Part shown: positions 61,701 to 64,000 of the stretch, one piece after another | Numbering within the stretch: position 1 is the first letter of the stretch | How the letters are laid out: each line of letters begins with the position of its first letter | Source of the DNA: Mycteria americana | Lineage: Eukaryota; Chordata; Aves; Ciconiiformes; Ciconiidae | Assembly (NCBI RefSeq): GCF_035582795.1 | Contig: NC_134365.1 | Location: 137,295,077 to 137,359,076, forward strand | Length of the DNA stretch: 64,000 bases | Reading direction: 5' to 3' | Made by a program: the position numbers and the translations under genes | The notes under the pieces: model-generated | What the model saw: the letters and a program-made list of their open reading frames with translations, nothing else | Databases searched by the model: none | Told to the model about the DNA's origin: nothing

Positions 61701-61989
61701 TTATTAAATAAGTATGCCCACTTTTACAAATTTATACCAGAGAGTTGTTAAAACAAGAAAGCAAAAGTTCCCAACTCTTTTCTCAATTCTTTTCATTCTT
61801 TTATGCATACTAAAACATTACAATTAACTACTACTGTTTGTTAAACCAAAAAAGAAATAGAACTACAGTTATTGTGACTTTCAATATTTCAGGTCAACCC
61901 AGAATTGACTCACTGCTTTGAAGAGAAAGGTTTGAAATTCGTTGGCCATGATACGGAAGGGAGCAGAATGGAAATTATTGAACTGGAGA
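4623..61989 (+). CDS. CTPS2: CTP synthase 2, coding exons 2-16 (C-terminus beyond window)
   Basis: CTP synthase makes CTP from UTP, ATP and glutamine in the cytosol (EC 6.3.4.2), the last step of de novo pyrimidine nucleotide synthesis. Fifteen exons join without a frame break into residues 1-515. The synthetase domain (about 1-275) opens [17 protein letters not shown] with the nucleotide-binding glycine-rich loop at 8-17. Acidic residues around D70 and E146 match the magnesium sites of the family. The glutamine amidotransferase domain (about 300 onward) has [10 protein letters not shown] from residue 368 and the nucleophile in GVCLGMQ, Cys399. The His/Glu of the catalytic triad and the variable tail lie past 64000. 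CTPS2 rather than CTPS1 is chosen from paralogue-specific residues ([39 protein letters not shown]) and from SYAP1 lying head-to-head. The start context (ccgATGa) is weak, lacking a purine at -3. Confidence 0.97.
4789..7115 (+). other. CTPS2: CTPS2 intron 2
   Basis: GT-AG intron (gtacga ... tttttcag), about 2.3 kb. Nothing recognisable beyond short homopolymers, such as a C-run near 5861-5875. Confidence 0.85.
7116..7286 (+). CDS. CTPS2: CTPS2 exon 3 (residues 56-113)
   Basis: Acceptor ttttttcag, donor CAAG|gtgata. It encodes [20 protein letters not shown] through GDYLGKTVQ, 171 bases, phase 1 to phase 1. The DLDLG acidic cluster (D68, D70) is the conserved metal and substrate region of the synthetase domain. 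Intron 3 that follows is only 284 bases. Confidence 0.97.
7571..7671 (+). CDS. CTPS2: CTPS2 exon 4 (residues 113-146), followed by a GC donor
   Basis: Acceptor tgtcttgtag. It encodes [12 protein letters not shown] through EPQICVIE. The reading frame and the next exon (LGGTIGD) fix the boundary at GAG|gcaagt, so the donor is GC rather than GT. The rest of the donor matches the consensus well, as is typical for genuine GC-AG introns. Glu146 is the last codon and corresponds to a magnesium-binding Glu of the family. Confidence 0.95.
7672..9528 (+). other. CTPS2: CTPS2 intron 4 (GC-AG)
   Basis: Begins gcaagt and ends tttttcag, about 1.86 kb. No recognisable gene or repeat; AT-rich. Confidence 0.85.
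9529..9645 (+). CDS. CTPS2: CTPS2 exon 5 (residues 147-185)
   Basis: Encodes [20 protein letters not shown] through HVSLVPQ, 117 bases in phase 0 at both ends, donor CACAG|gtaagt. The GGTIGDIE motif is strongly conserved in CTP synthases and lines the active site of the synthetase domain. Confidence 0.97.
9646..11148 (+). other. CTPS2: CTPS2 intron 5
   Basis: GT-AG intron, about 1.5 kb. The section from roughly 9950 to 10530 differs in composition from its surroundings. It has a TATA-like agtataaatg at about 10000 and an AATAAA-type signal near 10384, and may be an unrecognised mobile element. The remainder shows nothing. Confidence 0.7.
11149..11232 (+). CDS. CTPS2: CTPS2 exon 6 (residues 186-213)
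   Basis: Acceptor ctttccag, donor GATTTG|gtgagt. It encodes [20 protein letters not shown] and GLGLSPDL, 84 bases, phase 0. The [12 protein letters not shown] stretch is the conserved substrate-binding segment (UTP and product-CTP region) of the synthetase domain. Confidence 0.97.
11706..12445 (-). mobile_element. CR1 LINE fragment, 3' part of ORF2 and 3' end
   Basis: The plus strand starts with catagaatcatagaat, the complement of the CR1 3' terminal octamer repeat. The minus strand then translates in broken frames to typical CR1 reverse-transcriptase tail segments: [79 protein letters not shown]. The copy is 5'-truncated and carries frameshifts, so it is inactive. Confidence 0.93.
13295..13340 (+). 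repeat. Exact tandem duplication of a 23-base unit
   Basis: Two adjacent identical 23-base units (13295-13317, 13318-13340), each containing the near-palindromic GAAGGCCTTTC core. It lies in intron 6. Confidence 0.9.
14478..15082 (-). mobile_element. Solo LTR of an ERV-L-type endogenous retrovirus, 5-bp target duplication
   Basis: The 605-base element runs from TGTTGTGG to CAGCGCA, with TG...CA ends. It is flanked by a perfect 5-base direct repeat, ATGAC, on both sides; a 5-base duplication is characteristic of ERV-L-type integrations. The sense strand is minus, judged from the TATA-like region (weakened here) and the downstream ATTAAA/poly(A) region. No internal retroviral sequence is present. 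A 14-base C run interrupts it near 14887-14900. It is homologous to the LTR at 16540-17114. Confidence 0.85.
15403..15624. repeat. AT-rich repeat with overlapping perfect palindromes
   Basis: A 220-base block built from TGCAATATA/ATATGCAATATA variants. A segment beginning tccaatataatatgcaatat occurs at 15403 and again at 15568. It ends in two overlapping perfect palindromes, 22 bases at 15589-15610 and 24 bases at 15601-15624. Together they present three octamer (ATGCAAAT/ATTTGCAT) motifs in alternating orientation. No match to a known family is claimed. Confidence 0.85.
16065..16145 (+). CDS. CTPS2: CTPS2 exon 7 (residues 214-240)
   Basis: Acceptor gttatgatag, donor GAGCAG|gtcagt. It encodes [20 protein letters not shown] and CHVEPEQ, 81 bases, phase 0. 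It belongs to the synthetase domain just before the segment that contacts neighbouring subunits. The exon is flanked at 1.0 and 0.4 kb by two similarly oriented LTRs. Confidence 0.97.
16540..17114 (-). mobile_element. ERV-L-type LTR, probably a 3' LTR with adjoining internal remnant
   Basis: TG...CA element of 575 bases, homologous to the solo LTR at 14478-15082. On the minus strand it keeps a clear TATA box (TATATAA at 16857-16851) and an ATTAAA-type poly(A) region near 16690. Just upstream on that strand, the purine-rich stretch aataaggggtgg (about 17117-17133) looks like a polypurine tract, which would make this the 3' LTR of a truncated provirus. No matching 5-base target duplication is found directly at its ends, as expected in that case. 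Confidence 0.8.
17115..17990 (-). mobile_element. Probable ERV internal-region remnant
   Basis: This sequence abuts the LTR on the side where a provirus's 3' internal region should be, beginning with a polypurine-tract-like stretch. No intact reading frame is visible and I could not identify gag, pol or env. The far boundary is unclear because a CR1 copy starts at about 18000. Assignment rests on position and the tract only. Confidence 0.45.
18000..18925 (-). mobile_element. CR1 LINE fragment, reverse-transcriptase domain to 3' end
   Basis: The plus strand begins agaatcacagaatag, the complement of the CR1 3' octamer repeat. The minus strand encodes, in broken frames, [19 protein letters not shown] and [15 protein letters not shown] of the reverse-transcriptase palm. 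[18 protein letters not shown] and the [15 protein letters not shown] tail follow. An internal deletion near 18420-18450 removes the catalytic-centre region. Inactive. Confidence 0.93.
19890..20041 (+). CDS. CTPS2: CTPS2 exon 8 (residues 241-291)
   Basis: Acceptor tttcgttag, donor GACAG|gtattc. It encodes [20 protein letters not shown] through MKWKKMADR, 152 bases, phase 0 to phase 2. It finishes the synthetase domain and enters the linker to the amidotransferase domain. Confidence 0.97.
20296..20428 (+). CDS. CTPS2: CTPS2 exon 9 (residues 291-335)
   Basis: Follows a short 254-base intron. Acceptor tttttgtcag, donor TTAATG|gtgagg. It encodes [20 protein letters not shown] through INHKLDLM. 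The linker helix passes into the first strand of the class-I glutamine amidotransferase domain ([10 protein letters not shown]). Confidence 0.97.
21901..21932 (+). repeat. Exact tandem duplication of a 16-base unit
   Basis: The unit tagccctgtaccaaga is repeated twice without mismatch in intron 9. Confidence 0.9.
22870..23306 (+). mobile_element. CR1 LINE fragment with internal deletion
   Basis: The 5' part reads like CR1 ORF2 (WDQTKCIPE, then [19 protein letters not shown] and [12 protein letters not shown], with breaks). The 3' part jumps to the CR1 tail: gagcaggggttgggctagag followed by ccctttccaacctac and a decayed attgtgtcact end. The middle of the reverse transcriptase is deleted. Old and inactive. 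Confidence 0.88.
24065..24140 (-). mobile_element. Possible tRNA-derived SINE relic
   Basis: On the minus strand a box-A-like segment (ctgaggtaccaatagagc) is followed at tRNA-like spacing by a box-B-like agtttgattc. It is too diverged to name a family, and chance resemblance is possible. Confidence 0.3.
24698..24786 (+). CDS. CTPS2: CTPS2 exon 10 (residues 336-365)
   Basis: Acceptor ctgtattag, donor GCAGA|gtaagt. It encodes [20 protein letters not shown] and QAWHKLCKA plus two bases of residue 365. This is the variable surface stretch between the first strands of the amidotransferase domain; ERSTEAENS shows the divergence usual here. Confidence 0.96.
24787..25568 (+). other. CTPS2: CTPS2 intron 10
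   Basis: 782 bases, GT-AG; nothing recognised in it. Confidence 0.85.
25569..25663 (+). CDS. CTPS2: CTPS2 exon 11 (residues 365-397)
   Basis: Acceptor cattacag, donor TTCTTG|gtaaga. It encodes [20 protein letters not shown] and [18 protein letters not shown] is the oxyanion-loop motif of class-I glutamine amidotransferases. Confidence 0.97.
25664..26498 (+). other. CTPS2: CTPS2 intron 11
   Basis: 835 bases, GT-AG; nothing recognised in it. Confidence 0.85.
26499..26561 (+). CDS. CTPS2: CTPS2 exon 12 with the glutaminase nucleophile Cys399 (residues 397-418)
   Basis: Acceptor tctcttctag, donor GGAAAG|gtgagc. It encodes [21 protein letters not shown], only 63 bases. Cys399 in the nucleophile elbow G-V-C-L-G attacks glutamine to release ammonia for the synthetase site. 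The reconstructed numbering agrees with the human position, which supports completeness of the preceding exons. Confidence 0.97.
26562..27194 (+). other. CTPS2: CTPS2 intron 12
   Basis: 633 bases, GT-AG; nothing recognised in it. Confidence 0.85.
27195..27238 (+). CDS. CTPS2: CTPS2 exon 13, 44-base mini-exon (residues 418-432)
   Basis: Acceptor atgtttcag, donor CCTGTT|gtaagt. It encodes [15 protein letters not shown], phase 1 to phase 0. Very short, and the last exon before the 30.3 kb intron. NSTEFDP is conserved in vertebrate CTP synthases. Confidence 0.95.
27687..27726 (+). repeat. Three spaced copies of ACATTGTCAT
   Basis: Copies at 27687-27696, 27701-27710 and 27717-27726, separated by 4 and 6 bases. 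A small local duplication in intron 13. Confidence 0.7.
31660..31907 (-). other. S100G: S100G-like exon 3 (codons 45-81, stop, 3' UTR)
   Basis: Acceptor cctataaaaacag. Coding from 31907 to the TAA at 31796-31794, then a short 3' UTR with AATAAA at 31684-31679. The 3' end near 31660 is an estimate from the usual 10-30 base spacing to cleavage. Confidence 0.82.
31679..31684 (-). terminator. S100G: AATAAA polyadenylation signal of the S100G-like gene
   Basis: Canonical hexamer on the minus strand, 110 bases past the stop codon. Confidence 0.75.
31794..33842 (-). CDS. S100G: S100G-like (calbindin-D9k family) protein, 81 aa, two coding exons
   Basis: Joining 33842-33711 and 31907-31794 gives an uninterrupted 81-residue protein; mammalian S100G has 79. 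Residues 1-44 ([20 protein letters not shown] to QYLQ) fit the first S100 helix-loop-helix. Residues 45-81 ([20 protein letters not shown], then EFLTIVKKL) fit the second. The linker is as short as in S100G, shorter than in S100A/B proteins, and the C-terminus has a three-residue extension (GTEQ end). The intron is phase 0 at the linker, the invariant S100 position. The expected ligands are largely lost: loop 1 has Gly30 where the bidentate Glu belongs, and loop 2 reads [12 protein letters not shown], with Asn, Thr and Glu replacing the usual first Asp, third Asn/Asp and sixth Gly. Promoter, Kozak context (aacATGg), splice sites and poly(A) signal are all intact. Nested antisense in CTPS2, as mammalian S100G is by my recollection. 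Confidence 0.88.
33711..33870 (-). other. S100G: S100G-like exon 2 (28-base 5' UTR and codons 1-44)
   Basis: Acceptor gctttgtttgcag, donor CTGCAG|gtaagt; both are strong. The ATG at 33842-33840 has A at -3 and G at +4. It encodes the pseudo-EF-hand half of the S100 fold, with the aromatic and hydrophobic helix positions kept (F13, Y16, L32, L35, F39, L43). Confidence 0.88.
34107..34148 (-). other. S100G: S100G-like non-coding exon 1
   Basis: Predicted from the initiator at 34148 to the donor TGAG|gtaagc at 34107, about 42 bases. It contains no ATG. Mammalian S100 genes likewise start with a short non-coding exon. The intron that follows, 236 bases, ends ctttgtttgcag. The start site is inferred from motif spacing. 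Confidence 0.65.
34171..34177 (-). promoter_or_regulatory. S100G: TATA box of the S100G-like gene
   Basis: TATAAAG on the minus strand. It lies 29 bases upstream of a perfect initiator match (TCACTTC, with A at 34148), the canonical spacing, and just upstream of a short spliced exon. Confidence 0.75.
35330..35760 (-). mobile_element. Ancient CR1-type LINE relic
   Basis: The plus strand follows the order seen in old amniote CR1 tails: 'ggggactccacaacctcc', 'ccttgctgcagttaagccc', 'agacagggagaacagacc', 'aaaggcctttaacatatt', 'gactttctccagttggctcc' and 'catcctgcttgaga'. Heavily diverged. Recognised from memory of the consensus, so the boundaries are approximate. Confidence 0.6.
36780..36990 (-). 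mobile_element. CORE-SINE/MIR-like tRNA-derived relic
   Basis: On the minus strand from about 36988 the order is a tRNA-like head (gcactgcggtctaagtgaga), then gggagatcaaactac (box-B position), then 'ccaactctgccactcc'. This is the arrangement of old amniote tRNA SINEs ('ggtctagtggatagagc ... ctctgccactg'). A second similar piece lies at 36780-36860. Diverged. Confidence 0.55.
37201..37255. repeat. TA-rich simple repeat
   Basis: (TA)n run with ATAAG interruptions in intron 13. Confidence 0.8.
43530..44620 (-). mobile_element. Ancient CR1/L3-type LINE relic
   Basis: The plus strand begins 'acacactgggtctgaccaca' and 'ctccatctagacc', continues with 'gaatttcacctgacatttta' and 'ggtcctttcatgattctttg', and later has 'ctccctttacaaaatctttc'. 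This is the collinear order of very old amniote CR1/L3 elements. Many indels; no coding capacity. Confidence 0.6.
46205..46345 (+). mobile_element. MIR/CORE-SINE relic
   Basis: Contains in order 'tcctggttctgctaggt', 'aaatcacttaatctgcctta', 'gttttctcataccaaatgga', 'ggtaatgaaacacacttgcc' and 'tttgtgaagtggcttgat'. This is the recognisable layout of MIR-type SINEs (hydrophobic-like 'caagtcacttaacctctctg ... tcatctgtaaaatgggg'). Confidence 0.7.
49660..49745 (+). mobile_element. Possible tRNA-derived SINE relic
   Basis: A good box A (tttagctcagctagtagac at 49671-49689) is followed at tRNA-like distance by a degenerate box B (ggttttaaattc at 49714-49725). The stem pairing is too degraded for a functional tRNA. 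Confidence 0.35.
53440..53535 (+). repeat. C-rich low-complexity tract
   Basis: Alternating C runs with short A or T interruptions across about 95 bases, almost free of G until its end. Open reading frames here are proline/threonine artefacts. Confidence 0.85.
57541..57637 (+). CDS. CTPS2: CTPS2 exon 14 (residues 433-465)
   Basis: Acceptor ttctctacag, donor TTTTAA|gtaagt. It encodes [20 protein letters not shown] and [12 protein letters not shown] plus the first base of Arg465. MPEH and GGTMRLG are conserved amidotransferase-domain motifs that bind glutamine. Confidence 0.97.
57638..59723 (+). other. CTPS2: CTPS2 intron 14
   Basis: About 2.1 kb, GT-AG. A locally C-rich segment at about 58020-58270 stands out in composition, but I do not recognise it. 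Nothing else. Confidence 0.85.
59724..59779 (+). CDS. CTPS2: CTPS2 exon 15 (residues 465-483)
   Basis: Acceptor gtatattcag, donor TACGAG|gtaagc. It encodes R, then [18 protein letters not shown], 56 bases. ERHRHRYE is the strongly conserved element that contributes to glutamine binding. Confidence 0.97.
59915..60435 (-). mobile_element. Old CR1 LINE fragment, 3' part
   Basis: The minus strand reads, with breaks, [20 protein letters not shown] and [14 protein letters not shown], the CR1 ORF2 tail. The plus strand 'tctggtccaactccctgttt' and 'aaaattagatcaggctgctc' are complements of CR1 3' sequence. More diverged than its neighbour. Confidence 0.85.
60570..60982 (+). mobile_element. CR1 LINE 3' fragment, relatively well preserved
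   Basis: One long frame reads [53 protein letters not shown], then breaks. The 3' end has 'gttggactcgatgatcttaa' and 'aggtcttttccaacctg' and terminates in attctgtgattctgtgatt, the CR1 octamer repeat. 5'-truncated, hence inactive. Confidence 0.95.
61893..61989 (+). CDS. CTPS2: CTPS2 exon 16 (residues 484-516, last coding exon in window)
   Basis: Acceptor aatatttcag, donor GGAGA|gtgagt. It encodes [20 protein letters not shown] and [12 protein letters not shown] plus one base. The next exon should start with the rest of a codon before HP-FVGVQ-HPEF, which carries the catalytic His and Glu. I do not find it before 64000. Confidence 0.96.
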
Positions 61990-62271
61990 GTGAGTGTCTT
62001 ACTTGTCTGTAGTACTTTCCGCATCTGTTAAAACCATGTAAACTATAGGTTGTTAAATGGCATGTAGGCACAATATTTAGCTGTCATAACAGCCAAGATC
62101 ATGATTGGGGGATAGTGCTGACTCCACCTGTGTATTACAATGGGTGAAGATTCAGAGGATGTTAGGAGAAGTCTTACACTTCTCAAGGATTGTGTGTGTA
62201 TTTGATTATCAGGGAGAGACACACTCCTTTTCCAAAAGGTCATAATTCTACCTCAGTGGGATATGGCTCTG

Positions 62272-62860
62272 TAGAATCATAGAGTGATTTAGGAGGTCAT
62301 CTAGTCCAACCCTCTGCTTCAGCACAGGGCTACCTTCAAATATAGATCAGGTTGTTGAAAGCCATATCAGTCAAGTTTTGAGTATCTCCAAGTGGACTTC
62401 AAACCACTCACCACTACTCTTTGAACCCAGCAGTCCAGCCATTTTTTAACACACTTGGTAGTCTACCCATAGTCCATAGCTCCCAACTTGGATGTTAGGA
62501 AACCATATCAAAAGCCTTGCTAAAGTCAGGATAAAGGAAGGCTACTGCTGTCCCTTCATCCAAAGACTGATTGTTCCCAAGCTTGTTGTGCCCAATTGCC
62601 TTCCTGTCCTTCATGTGTCTGGAAATGCCTTAGAGAAGGATTTGTTTCATAATCTTGCCATAAACTGAGGTTAGGCTGACTGTCCTGTAGTTCCCTGGAT
62701 ACTTCTTTTTGTCTTTCTTGAAGAAGGGCATGGTGACTGCCTTTTTCCAGTCATCAGAGACCTCTCATGATCGCCTTGGCCTTTTAAATATAAAAACCAG
62801 CTTCATGATGACAGTGGCCTGCTCCCTAAGAACTATATTCTTAGTCAGGTCCCAATAACT
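62272..62860 (-). mobile_element. Old CR1 LINE fragment
   Basis: The plus strand starts agaatcatagagtgat, the complement of the CR1 3' octamers, then 'aggtcatctagtccaaccct'. Further on are 'atatcaaaagccttgctaaa', 'ccttcatgtgtctggaaatg' and 'gactgtcctgtagttccctg', complements of the reverse-transcriptase region. A gap in the middle shows internal deletion. Confidence 0.87.
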
Positions 62861-62924
62861 AATATATGTTCAGTTTGCTTGAGTATATGAAATATGTATA
62901 CATGCAATATAGCCAAAGTATAAA

Positions 62925-63110
62925 ACATCACTGGGATATATTACCTAGAGAGGCTGTGAAATCTCCATCCTTGCAGATAGAGACCTTCAAAACTTGACTA
63001 GACAAAGCTGTCAGCAACCTGATTTAACTTTGAACTTGATGCTGCTTTGAGCAGGAGGTGGGACTAGAGACCTCCCACAGTGCCTTCCAATCAGTTTGAG
63101 TCTCCTTCAG
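62925..63110 (+). mobile_element. Old CR1 LINE 3' fragment
   Basis: 'ggatatattacctagagagg', 'tgtgaaatctccatccttgc', 'agacctcccacagtgccttc' and 'caatcagtttgagtct' follow the order of the CR1 tail. The terminal repeat has decayed. Confidence 0.8.
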
Positions 63111-64000
63111 TTACCCTCTGTTTAGAATCATAGAAAAAAGTATGAAAATCAAGTAGAAAGCAAACTCCTTTCTTTCACAGAAGTGGTTCAGGTAGATGAG
63201 GGTTTGATACTGTGGAAATCTGGTAGATTTGGACTACTTTACCAAGTAAGACTTGATGTCTTTTCTAAAACGTTCTGAAATACAAAGGAGCTACACTGCA
63301 TATGTTTGTTGAATGCTACACAGAGTAGCTCTTAGAAACAATCCCTTTGATTTTGCTTGATTCTTTGATTAACTTCTTGCTGTTAAGTCACTGTTGGCTA
63401 GATGAGTATCAGGCACTTGAAGATGCAGGCTACCTTACAAAATTTTTTTTTCTTTTCTTATGTGGCCCCTAATTGCCATTGGTTAAGATAAACTCCATGC
63501 ACAGAAACATAAATTTATCATAAGAATACATTATCATCCTATGGGGTGCTATTTGTGAAATGATGCTCCTGAGAATTCATTTTATATACTCCATGGTATG
63601 TTGAACAGTGCTGTAATTTTGAACTAGGGTTTGAATATAGACACCTACTTACAGTGTCAAGCAACTGCACCATAGAGAGTAATCTGAGAGCAAAGGATAC
63701 ATGTGAATTCATAAACTACTAATTGTCATGGTGTTCTTTGCTTAGCTTGTTCCTGATAGATTACCTCTGTTACGCATGCTGATGTTGGGAGGCTATTTTG
63801 TCTGCCCTGCATGAAACAACTTCTATAGAGATCATCGTGAAATAAATCAGGCAGAATTTTTAAATTGCATGTTTCTGTGAAAAGAATGAAAGCATCAGTA
63901 AAACCTGGAATTATTTTGCAGTGGGCTGCAAGGAGACTGATTACTAAAGAAAAACCGTCATCATAGGGAGGAGGGTGGGTTGGAGCAGAAGCCCAGGAAT

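Larger units (their letters stand above)
59780..61892 (+). other. CTPS2: CTPS2 intron 15
   Basis: About 2.1 kb with two CR1 copies in opposite orientation (listed separately). The stretch 61000-61890 has no recognised content. Confidence 0.85.
61990..64000 (+). other. CTPS2: CTPS2 intron 16 (partial)
   Basis: Starts gtgagt. It holds two old CR1 fragments in opposite orientation; 63110-64000 shows nothing I recognise. Confidence 0.8.

Noticed and set aside
1..64000. CRISPR arrays, operons, prokaryotic or phage systems
   Set aside because: The whole window is vertebrate nuclear DNA with spliced genes and avian repeats; no regularly spaced direct repeats of CRISPR type are present.

Overview
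This window looks like avian nuclear DNA. It has vertebrate-style exons with GT-AG introns, a CpG-island promoter, many CR1 LINE fragments whose 3' ends carry the ATTCTGTG-type octamer repeat, and LTRs of the avian ERV-L type. It is dominated by one gene, CTPS2 (CTP synthase 2), on the plus strand. Fifteen coding exons join in frame to give residues 1-515 of a protein that is about 586 residues in mammals. The last ~70 codons, which carry the glutaminase His/Glu pair, lie beyond position 64000.

Layout: 1-1118 holds the start of SYAP1 on the minus strand (exon 1 at 887-1118 and part of intron 1). About 600-1950 is a CpG island that appears to act as a bidirectional SYAP1/CTPS2 promoter. 4623-27238 carries CTPS2 coding exons 2-13, with introns containing CR1 copies, two ERV-L-type LTRs, an AT-rich palindromic repeat and small tandem duplications. 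27239-57540 is a single 30.3 kb intron. 57541-61989 carries exons 14-16. The rest is intron 16.

The most notable find is a compact gene on the opposite strand inside the 30.3 kb intron (about 31660-34177, minus). It has a TATA box, a good initiator, a short non-coding exon, a 44-codon exon and a 37-codon exon ending in a stop, followed by AATAAA. It encodes an 81-residue single-domain S100 protein. Size, intron phase and nesting antisense within CTPS2 all match mammalian S100G (calbindin-D9k). However, the key calcium-coordinating side chains of both EF-hand loops are missing or changed. I read it as an avian S100G orthologue that is structurally intact but probably no longer a normal calcium buffer.

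The gene order SYAP1-CTPS2 with nested S100G matches mammalian Xp22.2 as I recall it, which supports all three assignments. The remaining DNA is intronic and largely repeat-derived or without recognisable content.
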